64,000 bases of DNA from Neorhodopirellula pilleata. GTDB lineage: Bacteria > Planctomycetota > Planctomycetia > Pirellulales > Pirellulaceae. The stretch is taken from positions 62,001 through 126,000 of the forward strand of contig NZ_SJPM01000005.1 in NCBI RefSeq assembly GCF_007859915.1, given 5' to 3'. Below, piece by piece: positions 33,602 through 41,679 of the stretch (position 1 is its first letter; each line of letters begins with the position of its first letter). Made by a program: the position numbers and the translations under genes. The notes beneath the pieces are model-generated. The model was not told the DNA's origin. It was given only the letters and a program-made list of their open reading frames with translations, and searched no databases.

Positions 33602-34400
33602 GCGGTTGGGGATTGGATCGCAGCCAAGCAGCCTGCCGGGTCTCCGCTACCGCTGCGACCCAGCCTACTATCTTTCGGAACTCGCTACTCGCCACTCGCT
33701 TCTACCCTCGGGTTGCCGCTTGGCCATTCGAGCGTGTTGAATGCGGTTGGGGATTGGATCGCAGCCAAGCAGCCTGCCGGGTCTCCGCTATCGCTGCGAC
33801 CCAGCCTACTTTCTTTCGAAACTCGCTACTCGCTTCTACCCTCGGGTTGCCGCTTGGCCATTCGAGCGCGTTGAATGCGGTTGGGGATTGGATCGCAGTC
33901 AAGCAGCCTGCCGGGTCTCCGCTATCGCTGCGACCCAGCCTACTTTCTTTCGGAACTCGCATCTCGCTTCTACCCTCGGGTTGCCGCTTGGCCATTCGAG
34001 CGCGTTGAATGCGATTGGGGAATGGATCGCAGCCAAGCAGACTGCCGGGTCTCCGCTATCGCTGCGACCCAGCCTACTTTCTTTCGGAACTCGCATCTCG
34101 CTTCTACCCTCGGGTTGCCGCTTGGCCATTCGAGCGCGTTGAATGCGGTTGGGGATTGGGTCGCAGTCAAGCAGCCTGCCGGGTCTCCGCTATCGCTGCG
34201 ACCCAGCCTACTTTCTTTCGGAACTCGCTTCTCGCCACTCGCTTCTTCCCTCGGGTTGCCGCTTGGCCATTCGAGCGCGTTGAATGCGGTTGGGGATTGG
34301 ATCGCAGCCAAGCAGCCTGCCGGGTCTCCGCTATCGCTGCCACCCAGCCTACTTTCTTTCGGAACTCGCTTCTCGCTTCTCGCAACTCGCTACTTCCGTC
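33602..34400 (+). repeat. Six-copy tandem array, 134-141 bp units
   Basis: Units begin with GCGGTTGGGGATTGGATCGC at 33602, 33743, 33877, 34011, 34145 and 34286. Spacings are 141, 134, 134, 134 and 141; the longer units carry an extra CTCGCCA heptad in the TCGCTACTCGCCACTCGCTT part. Each unit has the same inner text (CAGCCTGCCGGGTCTCCGC, ACCCAGCCTACTTTCTTTCG, CGGGTTGCCGCTTGGCCATT). Because 134 is not a multiple of 3, open frames rotate through the array on both strands, giving long but meaningless translations. Variation between copies is low (a few substitutions), so the array is recent or kept uniform. It could pair or recombine readily; no function is known. Confidence 0.95.
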
Positions 34401-34608
34401 GCTTCTCCCGTCGCTTTGGACGGGTTATCGGGGCGGTGGCGATCGAATTTGGGTTTCTTGGCTGTCTTTTCCTAGCCCGGCCGGGATCAAATTCGTACAC
34501 TTGAGCGTCCAACCCTTGATCCCGGAGAATCCTGGGCTGGACGAAGTCCGGAATCGACTGACCTGGACGGTGTCCGTTTTCCCAAGCGAGGGCTTAAGAT
34601 TTGGATTG

Positions 34609-34710
34609 AGAGCCTATCCGAAAAGGGGTCTGACCCTTTGGAGGCGAGTCGATTTTGGTTGCATGTTTGGCATCGCCGGAGAGGGTCAGACCCCTTTTCG
34701 GATGGGCTCT
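34609..34710. repeat. Palindromic element AGAGCCTATCCGAAAAGGGG..., copy A1
   Basis: Ends AGAGCCTATCCGAAAAGGGG and CCCCTTTTCGGATGGGCTCT pair over about 29 bp. The inner 44 bp match, in reverse orientation, the inner part of the copy at 40461-40563. Confidence 0.9.
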
Positions 34711-34786
34711 TAGGTTCGTTTTTTCCCCAAGATTCATTCGGTTGCCAACCCACTTCGCCCAACCCCGCCGCCCCAATCACATCGTC

Positions 34787-34895
34787 TTCCCTGTCCTCCT
34801 GTCCTCCTGTTTTCCTGTCCTCCTGTTTTCCTGTCCTCCTGTTTTCCTGTCGACCTGTTTTCCTTTTCTCCTGCTCTCCTGTCCACCTCTTCCCC
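34787..34895 (+). repeat. Pyrimidine-rich tandem repeat (CCTGTCCTCCTGTTTT)n
   Basis: Alternating TCCTGTCCTCCTG and TTTTCCTGTCC units make an almost pure pyrimidine strand just upstream of the tyrosine kinase gene. It could affect transcription or adopt triplex-like structure. Confidence 0.85.
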
Positions 34896-34948
34896 CGTTA
34901 ACCCGTCACCTTCCGACCCGTTAACCTCTCCTCCCCCACAACTATCGC

Positions 34949-37474
34949 ATGCAAGCCAATCCGGATTCCGATTTCGAACGTCCCGTGGTCATGGGGGCCT
35001 ATCCCGCTCAAAATCCTGGTTGGCAGGGTGACTCTGCCGCCGCGGCCGGCGGCGATTCGGCCGATTTGGTCGCGGCGATCTGGCGATATCGATGGGCGGT
35101 GATCGTTCCGGGCATCCTGGGGCTGCTGTTCGGGTTCCTGTTTTACATCAAAACACCCGAAACCTTCCAAGCGTCGACCCGTTTGATGTTCGAATCGGAC
35201 CGACCGGTGGTCCTGGATTCGATGACCGGTGATGTGATGGGGGGCGTGCCTTCGATCGATATCCTGCGGTCGCAATTATTCAGCGACTCGGTCACCCGAA
35301 ACGCCTTTCAACACGCGGCCTTCGAAGTCTTTCGGGGACAGTTTGAGAATCAGCCGGGCGTGTTCGGCGGGACGGCGTCGAAGTCGTTGAAGTTCAACAC
35401 GGATTTACAGGATGTTCGATCGGGCTCGTCGCTGGTCGCCTCGATGTCGTTCGAGCACACCGATCCGGAGTTGTGCGAAGCCGCCGTGAAAGCGTACAGC
35501 GCGGCGATCCAGCAGTTGTTCGCTGAAAAGCACAAGAGTTCCCGCAGCGAATTGATGCGGCTGATCTCGGTCGCGACCGATCAATTGCAGCCCAAGATGA
35601 CCGAGCTGGAACAGCGCTACCGGGACTTCCGCACGACCGCGCCGCTGGTTTGGAACGAGAAGGGCGAAGCGGTCAATCCGCACCGCGAACGCCAGCTGTT
35701 CCTGACCGAAAGACGCAGCGAATTGTACGAGTTGATGCGGCAGAAGGCCACCGAATTGGCCGCGATGACGACGATCAGCAAGGAAGCCAAAGACCCCGAG
35801 ATCGGTCTGTCGATCATCGGCCAGTTGACGGGAAAACAGTTTGACATCTCCAGCTCGGCTCCGTTGACGCAGAACATGCGTGAGGGCGACATGCGGCTTG
35901 CCCAGATCGAGCTGGATCAACAACTCGTGCCGTTGATGATCGAACGGAACAAGTACGCGGCGGAATTCGGCGACTCGCACCCGACGGTCAAGCAACTCGA
36001 TGCCGAGTTGACGATGATGAAATCGGAACTCAAACGGTTGGTCACCGAGCAGACCGAACGGATCGTCGAGCTGATGGAAGAGAACAAGGTCGATGGCGTC
36101 GACCCGGCCAAACGGGCCGCCGAAGCGGTCTCGGTGATCCTGACGGCGTCCAATGCCGAGGTGAATTTGCTGAAACAGCAGATCACGGACTTGGAAGAAC
36201 AGATCGCCGTCGAGAAAGGCGAAGCCATCAAACTGGCCAAGTTCGAACAAGAAAACTCCGCGATTTTGCGCGAGATCGAACGCAATCGCGAGCTGATCAA
36301 CCAACTCGAAGAACAGATGGCCCGTGTCGAATTAACCGATGAAGAAGGCGGCGTGCGGGTTTCCGAACTGACCGCGCCGTCGTCGGCTTATCGAGTCGGT
36401 CCGAACATGGTCAAGATGCTCGGCATCGGAACGTTTTTAGGGCTGGCGCTGGGCTGCGGTTTGGCGTTGTTGCTCGAGAAGAACGCCAACACGTTCCGGG
36501 ACCCCGAGGAGATCGCGACCGCCGTGGGGGCTCCGATTTTGACCCACGTGCCGTTCTTCAAAGGCAAGGTGCGAAAGGGCAAGCCAGAGAGCCCCAATCC
36601 GTTCGAGCAGCTTGATCCACACTTGGCGGTCGTCCACGCACCGTCGTCGGTGCCGGCCGAATCGGTGCGGTCGTGTCGCACATCGTTGTTCTTTGAACTG
36701 GCTCGGGTTCCGGGCGGTAAGATCATCCAGGTGACGAGTCCATTACCGGGTGACGGGAAATCGACGATCGCTGGCAATTTGGCGTGCAGTATCGCCCAAA
36801 GCGGCAAACGAACGTTGTTGATCGATTGTGACTTGCGACGTCCTCAGATCACGGACAACTTCAACGGTAGCGAGAAGTTAGGCCTGATCGATGTGCTCAG
36901 TGGCAAGTGTGACCATATCGAGGCGATCCATGACACACCGTTGGCACCGCTGAAACTAATGCCGTCGGGCCCGATTCCGGCCAACCCGGCCGAAGCATTG
37001 TCGTTGCCTGAAATGAGCGAGTTGCTGGAACTGCTGCGTGAGGAATACGACTACATCGTCCTGGACACTCCGCCACTGCTCGTCGTGACCGACCCGAGCA
37101 TCTTGGCGAGTATGGTTGACGGGGTCGTGATGGCACTGAAGATCCGCCGAAAGAGCAAGCCGAACACGAAAGAAGCGGCGGGAATCTTGCGAACCGTCGG
37201 TGCTCGATTGATCGGCGTCGTCGTGAACAACTCCGACGAGTCGGGTAGCAGCGACGGGTACAAGGGCTACGGCTACTACCGCTACGGCCGACACACGAGC
37301 CGCTACTACCGCAAAACGGCCGACAACGGTGCCAAGAGCGGACAGTTACGAACGCCCGTGATCGTTTCAGGCCGCGGGATGACGCCCGTGCCGCGCAAAG
37401 CCAATTTGGGCGCCACGACTGCGGTCGGCAGCTCGCCGTCGAAGATGAATGGTCGCTCCGCGAGTAGCGAGTAG
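34949..37474 (+). CDS. Polysaccharide co-polymerase / tyrosine autokinase (Wzc/ExoP-like)
   Basis: This 841-residue inner-membrane protein controls polysaccharide chain length and export. A short cytoplasmic head precedes TM1 (about residues 49-66) and the Wzz domain, then a long coiled-coil periplasmic region (~190-470) and TM2 (~489-510). The cytoplasmic BY-kinase domain has Walker A PGDGKST (600-606), Walker A' LLIDCDLRRP (Asp626, Asp628) and Walker B YIVLDTPP (Asp706). The tyrosine cluster at 771-789 (YKGYGYYRYGRHTSRYYRK) is the autophosphorylation tail, followed by a basic extension. A separate phosphatase is not seen here. The TAG stop lies in a GCGAGTA heptad repeat. It likely serves the EPS locus upstream. 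Confidence 0.93.
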   Translation: MQANPDSDFERPVVMGAYPAQNPGWQGDSAAAAGGDSADLVAAIWRYRWAVIVPGILGLLFGFLFYIKTPETFQASTRLMFESDRPVVLDSMTGDVMGGVPSIDILRSQLFSDSVTRNAFQHAAFEVFRGQFENQPGVFGGTASKSLKFNTDLQDVRSGSSLVASMSFEHTDPELCEAAVKAYSAAIQQLFAEKHKSSRSELMRLISVATDQLQPKMTELEQRYRDFRTTAPLVWNEKGEAVNPHRERQLFLTERRSELYELMRQKATELAAMTTISKEAKDPEIGLSIIGQLTGKQFDISSSAPLTQNMREGDMRLAQIELDQQLVPLMIERNKYAAEFGDSHPTVKQLDAELTMMKSELKRLVTEQTERIVELMEENKVDGVDPAKRAAEAVSVILTASNAEVNLLKQQITDLEEQIAVEKGEAIKLAKFEQENSAILREIERNRELINQLEEQMARVELTDEEGGVRVSELTAPSSAYRVGPNMVKMLGIGTFLGLALGCGLALLLEKNANTFRDPEEIATAVGAPILTHVPFFKGKVRKGKPESPNPFEQLDPHLAVVHAPSSVPAESVRSCRTSLFFELARVPGGKIIQVTSPLPGDGKSTIAGNLACSIAQSGKRTLLIDCDLRRPQITDNFNGSEKLGLIDVLSGKCDHIEAIHDTPLAPLKLMPSGPIPANPAEALSLPEMSELLELLREEYDYIVLDTPPLLVVTDPSILASMVDGVVMALKIRRKSKPNTKEAAGILRTVGARLIGVVVNNSDESGSSDGYKGYGYYRYGRHTSRYYRKTADNGAKSGQLRTPVIVSGRGMTPVPRKANLGATTAVGSSPSKMNGRSASSE

Positions 37475-37530
37475 CGAGAATTTAGTAGCGAGTAGCGAGT
37501 GGCGAGTGGCGAGTGGCGAGTGGCGAGAAG
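37460..37530 (+). repeat. Heptanucleotide repeat (GCGAGTA/GCGAGTG)n
   Basis: About nine 7-bp units begin inside the last codons of the kinase gene and supply its stop. The array is complementary in sense to the CTCGCCT/CTCGCTA array at 37804-37850. Confidence 0.9.
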
Positions 37531-37580
37531 CTAGTGCTTGTTCCAATTCGAATTGAGGTACGTCAAGTGAGCCGACGGCG

Positions 37581-37783
37581 CTAGCGGGCTGTTGATTTAG
37601 TTTGCATCGTAACCCGAAGCGTGAGCGAGGGATGAGTCAATATCAATAATCCCTCGCTTACGCAGCGGGTTACGAAAAAAGCGCAACTTCAAAAAGCGTG
37701 AGCGAGGGATACCTATAAAGGATTTAATGGCGTTCAATCCCTCGCTGACGCTTCGGGTTACGATGCAATCAACCGCCCGCTAG
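37581..37783. repeat. Composite palindrome with two GTAACCCGAAGCGT... hairpins (family B)
   Basis: Outer arms CTAGCGGGCTGTTGATT and its near complement near 37765-37783 enclose two inverted repeats, 37608-37674 and 37694-37762. Each is built of GTAACCCGAAGCG...AGCGAGGGAT and ATCCCTCGCT...CGGGTTAC. It lies between convergent genes, where it could end transcription from both sides. Confidence 0.9.
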
Positions 37784-37803
37784 GGCGAATAGTGGCTATC
37801 AAC

Positions 37804-37850
37804 TCGCCTCTCGCCTCTCGCCTCTCGCCTCTCGCTACTCGCCACTCGCT
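37804..37850 (-). repeat. Heptanucleotide repeat (CTCGCCT/CTCGCTA)n
   Basis: About seven 7-bp units, the mirror partner of the array at 37460-37530. It ends 4 nt before the stop of the minus-strand methyltransferase gene. Confidence 0.9.
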
Positions 37851-37854
37851 TTTC

Positions 37855-39093
37855 TCACCGACTTCGTTCGGTGATGGCGGCGAAGACTTGCTTGCCGTTT
37901 CGGCCGATCCATAGACCGAGAGGGTGGTCGCCGCAGCTTCGCAGGGTCTTGTGAAGGACCGCCGGGTCTTGGTCGGCGCCTCGTACTTTGATGACTTCCG
38001 GATAAGCGTTGCGGGCTCGGAAACAACGACGCAGTTTGCGTTGATCGCATCCGATGACCTCGAGGACTCGGGCGGTCGTCGCCATCGGCCATTCCGATGG
38101 TAAATGCTCGACGTCGTCGGCGGTTAAGAATCCGTTGAACTGATCCACCGGTGCCGCGTGAACGTGCTCCGCGAAGGCTTCGGTCAATCCGGCGGCGCGG
38201 ATCGCTGCATCGGGATCGATCAAGAACTCGCCGACTTGTCGTCGCGAAGGCGCCGTTGTCTCGGCGGATGGCTCGGAGGATGGCTCGGCTCCGGCAAAGA
38301 CATGTGTCGTGCCACCTCGAAGGCAAACAGCGGATCGTGTTCCGGCGATTAAGTTGAAACGGCGGATCCATGGGTGATCGAGCACATCGCCCTGCAACAA
38401 CGTTTGTTCTCGAACGCTGCCGCCGGCCCCGATCCACATTCGATGAAACGAGTCGGCTTGTTCGGGATTCAAACTCGTTGCCGGTGCCATCTTGATGACG
38501 CCTCCCCGGCATCGGCGGAGGATTGCGTCAAGGCGATCCCAATCGGGCACCAGGTCGTCGCATCGCGTGTGCCGTTTGCCGTCGACGCGTCGGTCGGGAT
38601 CGACATGAACGAACCGCGCCTCACCGACAAGTTGATCGACGGGCGTCGTCATCACATCGGCATGACGAAGTTCGGCGCTCGCGCCGCCGCCCCGGAGGTT
38701 TCCCGCAGCAAACGCGAGGACGTCTTCGTCCAAGTCCACTCCGGTCGTCGGGCCGCGTTTGGCGAGTGCGATCAGGTCACTGCCCAATCCGCAACAAACG
38801 TCCAAAACCACTTCGTCGCCGAACCAAGTCGCTTTGAAGTCCGCGACGGCGGCCAGGGTGGATTGTTGCAGACCGCGGCGCGTCACCCACCAAACCTCTG
38901 ATCGTGACTTGCCGAACGTCCGGGTCGCTTTGACTTGCAAGGACGCGATGTCCTTAAGCACGGCCAGCTGCGCACTTGAATAACCGCCGACGTAGGATTG
39001 ATGCGTCGCACCGACGGCGATCTTTGCCAAATCGTCGGTCATGTCTCGAGTGATCTCGCCCAAGATCGCGTGACGCAAGATCGTCCCCGTCAC
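37855..39093 (-). CDS. Class I methyltransferase with THUMP-like C-terminal domain
   Basis: This 412-residue protein is probably an RNA-modifying enzyme. The methyltransferase core has motif I VVLDVCCGLGSDLIALAKRG and TTGVDLDEDVLAFAAGNL, then FVHVDPDRRVDGKRH, a DP-R block seen in such enzymes. The C-terminal ~90 residues (VLEVIGCDQRKLRRCFRARN, YPEVIKVRGADQD) fit a THUMP-like domain. The GTG at 39093 is chosen because it forms a GTGA overlap with the GTPase gene upstream, marking an operon. The region 38264-38288 codes a short 12-bp tandem repeat (EPSSEPSA). The substrate is not known. Confidence 0.8.
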   Translation of the reverse strand: MTGTILRHAILGEITRDMTDDLAKIAVGATHQSYVGGYSSAQLAVLKDIASLQVKATRTFGKSRSEVWWVTRRGLQQSTLAAVADFKATWFGDEVVLDVCCGLGSDLIALAKRGPTTGVDLDEDVLAFAAGNLRGGGASAELRHADVMTTPVDQLVGEARFVHVDPDRRVDGKRHTRCDDLVPDWDRLDAILRRCRGGVIKMAPATSLNPEQADSFHRMWIGAGGSVREQTLLQGDVLDHPWIRRFNLIAGTRSAVCLRGGTTHVFAGAEPSSEPSAETTAPSRRQVGEFLIDPDAAIRAAGLTEAFAEHVHAAPVDQFNGFLTADDVEHLPSEWPMATTARVLEVIGCDQRKLRRCFRARNAYPEVIKVRGADQDPAVLHKTLRSCGDHPLGLWIGRNGKQVFAAITERSR

Positions 39094-40415
39094 GAAACCG
39101 CTCCGGCGAGTCGGTTCAAGCACGCCAACGCCGATTCGAGATCGTCGCAACGGAGAACTTCTTGAAGGTGCTCGCGTTGTCGTTGATTGATCGGGATCGC
39201 TTGACGTTCTTCTGGATCGGCCGGTCGAAGTCGACCGATGATCGCGTCGGTTAGGTCGGCGATGCCGTCGTCGTGCGCGGATGCGTCGGGTATCTCGATC
39301 GCGATCGTGCGGAGTCGAGGGAGTTCGGCGGCACTCCGTGCACTGGCTGTTCGGAGTTCACTGGCCGCTTTTGGTTCACTGGCCGCGCTGGGTTCACAGG
39401 CTGCTTTGGGCGGTGGAAGATCCAATCGATCGGCTTGGTTGAGCACTTCCAGAACAGGCACGTTCGGTGCCAACGAGAGGATTCGTTGTCGCATCGTCGG
39501 CAACTCATCGAGGCAAGAAGGCGAGACCACCGCGACGACCAGTTCAGCCTGGGTTATCGCGATCGCGCCACGACGAATGCCTTCACGCTCGATCGCATCG
39601 CCGTCAACTCGAATGCCGGCGGTATCGGACAGACGGACGTTCAATCCGGCGATGACGGTGTCGCAGGCGATCACGTCACGTGTCGTTCCAGGTGCGTCGT
39701 GCGTGATCGCGCGACCGTAGCCCACCAAGCGATTGATCAAACTGCTCTTACCGACGTTGGGTGGTCCGGACAAAACGACCCGGTATGGATCGACCAGATG
39801 TTCACCAACGGCCGCGAACTGCATGATCCTTCGCGTGCGATCTTGCAATTCGCCGAGGTCGCCGGGGTTGGCCCACCACGATCTCAACCAATCGGCCAAG
39901 CCGAAGCGGACTTGGTTCATGGCGATGGCGGCGTTCCGTGTCGTCGAACAGCGGATCAACACCGACTCGGCTTCGCGAGTAAGCAGATCGGAGTGATGAT
40001 GGCGTTCGTAATCATCAGCGTCGATCCGACGGACGCCGTTCCGGACGAGTGATTGCATGATCTTGCCGATCGCGGCGACTCCGCCGTGGGCGTGAATTTC
40101 AAACTCGTCTTCGCCGATCGGTGTCACGACGATCGATTCGCCGGCCACTTCATCGTTACGGTCGACGTTCAGATCGCCGAGCCCGTCGCCGTCGGATTCA
40201 TCCGTGTCGTCCGCCCGCCAAATTCCGTAGCGGATTTGGCCGGGCCGGAATTCGCGGGGATGTGCCCGATGGAAGCACGCGTCGAGACAATGACGTGCTC
40301 GCGGACCACGCAAGCCGATCACCGCGACGGCCGACCGGCCGACGGCGGTAAGTTGAGACGCGACCGTTGGGGTGGCATCATCGAGCGGAGCATCGGGTTG
40401 GTTGTCGGGTGTCAT
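39090..40415 (-). CDS. MnmE/TrmE-like GTPase lacking the C-terminal Cys motif
   Basis: This 441-residue protein has an MnmE-type layout: an N-terminal TrmE_N-like domain (QLTAVGRSAVAVIGLRGPRA), a helical domain, and a G domain with G1 SGPPNVGKSSL, G2 APGTTRD, G3 DTAGI and a G4-like NQAD (usually NKxD). True MnmE ends in a CIGK-type motif that acts in tRNA wobble-uridine modification; this protein ends LESALACLNRLAGAVS instead, so it may not carry out that reaction. Five 6-residue repeats (KAACEP, SAASEP and variants) interrupt the end of the G domain. It heads the operon with the THUMP-like methyltransferase, which suggests a shared RNA-related role. Confidence 0.8.
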   Translation of the reverse strand: MTPDNQPDAPLDDATPTVASQLTAVGRSAVAVIGLRGPRARHCLDACFHRAHPREFRPGQIRYGIWRADDTDESDGDGLGDLNVDRNDEVAGESIVVTPIGEDEFEIHAHGGVAAIGKIMQSLVRNGVRRIDADDYERHHHSDLLTREAESVLIRCSTTRNAAIAMNQVRFGLADWLRSWWANPGDLGELQDRTRRIMQFAAVGEHLVDPYRVVLSGPPNVGKSSLINRLVGYGRAITHDAPGTTRDVIACDTVIAGLNVRLSDTAGIRVDGDAIEREGIRRGAIAITQAELVVAVVSPSCLDELPTMRQRILSLAPNVPVLEVLNQADRLDLPPPKAACEPSAASEPKAASELRTASARSAAELPRLRTIAIEIPDASAHDDGIADLTDAIIGRLRPADPEERQAIPINQRQREHLQEVLRCDDLESALACLNRLAGAVS

Positions 40416-40460
40416 CGTGCCGTCGGTCGCGTGGAATCACTTAGGAGCTGTTCGAGAATA

Positions 40461-40563
40461 AGAGCCTATCCGAAAAGGGGTCTGACCCTCTCCGGTGAGG
40501 CCAAAAACGCAATTAAAATCGACTCGCCTTCAAAAGGGTCAAACCCCTTTTCGGATAGGCTCT
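40461..40563. repeat. Palindromic element AGAGCCTATCCGAAAAGGGG..., copy A2
   Basis: A 103-bp element with complementary ends. The inner CTCCGGTGAGGCCAAAAACG... is the reverse complement of the inner part of copy A1, so the two copies lie in opposite orientation. Confidence 0.9.
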
Positions 40564-40600
40564 TTTCGTAATCCGCAGCCTAACGGCGTGTAGATCTAAT

Positions 40601-40667
40601 CGTAACCCGAAGCGTAAGCGAGGGATCACCGGTATTGACTCATCCCTCGCTGACGCTTCGGGTTACG
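40601..40667. repeat. Family B palindrome
   Basis: CGTAACCCGAAGCGTAAGCG pairs with CGCTGACGCTTCGGGTTACG around a short centre. It is the same family as the hairpins at 37608-37762. Confidence 0.9.
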
Positions 40668-40678
40668 ATGCGAACTAA

Positions 40679-40786
40679 GCATCGCGTGAACATTAAGTGG
40701 TGGCGACTTTCAGTCGCCAAACCCTGAAACGTCGACTGAAAGTCGACGCCACGTTAAGAATCCAGCACTTATTGTTCACGCGATGC
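40679..40786. repeat. REPIN-like double hairpin nested in a larger inverted repeat
   Basis: The outer arms GCATCGCGTGAACA (40679-40692) and TGTTCACGCGATGC (40773-40786) enclose GTGGCGACTTTCAGTCGCC and GTCGACTGAAAGTCGACGCC (40697-40753), a variant of the REPIN-like family around the RAYT gene. Confidence 0.85.
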
Positions 40787-40801
40787 TAATTCGACATGCC
40801 G

Positions 40802-40856
40802 GTAAGTGAGGGATCACTGGTACTGACTTATCCCTCGCTCACGCTTCGGGTTACGA
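40802..40856. repeat. Family B palindrome, truncated
   Basis: GTAAGTGAGGGATCACTGGT at left and ATCCCTCGCTCACGCTTCGG at right. The left arm lacks the usual GTAACCCGAAG part. Confidence 0.8.
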
Positions 40857-40939
40857 TAGTCCGGTGCGCCGGTAAAAAACGCAATTTCAAAACGGACGTG
40901 TTGGGTTACGAAATCACGAAGTTATTTCCGAACGGTTCT

Positions 40940-41677
40940 TTACGGTCCATCGCGAGCACTGGGCGGCAGCAGCGACCACAGCCGCTCGTCGGTCAGCGAA
41001 TCGGCGATCAGGTAGGCGCCTTCGAAAGCCTGATCGCGAGTGTGTTCGTTGGGAATCGCAACGGTGACCGCGCCCGCTGCGATCGCGGCGGCGGCCCCGT
41101 TGCCGCTGTCTTCGAGAACCAGCATGTTGGTCGGTTCGATTCCAAGTTCATCGGCCGCTTTGAGATACATCTCCGGGTGCGGTTTTCCGTGAGTCACGTC
41201 GTCACCGGTCAGGATGAACTCGAGTTCGGTGTGCCAATCGGTCGTCGGCAAGATCATGTCGACGAACTTTCGTTGGCTGCTCGTCGCTAAACCAAACTTG
41301 ATGCGACTGGCGATCAACCGATCGACGAACTCGGCCAAGCCCGGCATCGGACGCAACAGTTCGAGCAGCAGTTCGCCGTAGACTTCGTTGGATTCTTCCA
41401 ACAGGGCGACCGGTTCGTCGCCGAGCTGGTGAAATGCGATCATTTCGGCGATGGCGTGGACGCCGACACGGCCCATCATGCGGGTTTGCAGCGCATTGCA
41501 AAAACGCTTGCCACGTCGTTGCAGCACGACATCACCGACTTGAAAATAAATCCGTTCGGTATCGAACAGCAGACCGTCCATGTCCAACGCCACGCCATGA
41601 ATCAGGGGAGCGTCGGTTGTGTTTGGGTCGGTAGTGTTTGGGTCGGTCGTGTTCGGATCAGTAGTGTTTGGGTTCAA
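40940..41677 (-). CDS. HAD-superfamily hydrolase (beta-phosphoglucomutase-like)
   Basis: This 245-residue phosphatase or phosphomutase of HAD subfamily IA has motif I VALDMDGLLFDTE, motif II LATSSQRK, motif III GKPHPEMYLKAADELG and motif IV LVLEDSGNGAAAAIAAG. The cap helices lie between motifs I and II. The substrate is not evident. Translation appears to start at a TTG at 41677 and the first ~22 residues are a four- to five-fold NTTDP repeat made by 12-bp DNA units, with no counterpart in the family. It lies 2 nt after the ferredoxin-like gene and is surely in the same transcript. Confidence 0.85.
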   Translation of the reverse strand: MNPNTTDPNTTDPNTTDPNTTDAPLIHGVALDMDGLLFDTERIYFQVGDVVLQRRGKRFCNALQTRMMGRVGVHAIAEMIAFHQLGDEPVALLEESNEVYGELLLELLRPMPGLAEFVDRLIASRIKFGLATSSQRKFVDMILPTTDWHTELEFILTGDDVTHGKPHPEMYLKAADELGIEPTNMLVLEDSGNGAAAAIAAGAVTVAIPNEHTRDQAFEGAYLIADSLTDERLWSLLPPSARDGP

Positions 41678-41679
41678 CG

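Noticed and set aside
33602..34400. CRISPR-like repeat array
   Set aside because: The whole 134-bp unit is repeated; there are no unique spacers between short repeats and no cas genes nearby.
33556..34713. Several overlapping open frames of 90-234 codons on both strands
   Set aside because: They are produced by the 134-bp tandem array, whose period shifts the frame in each copy; the same peptides recur in all frames and match no family.
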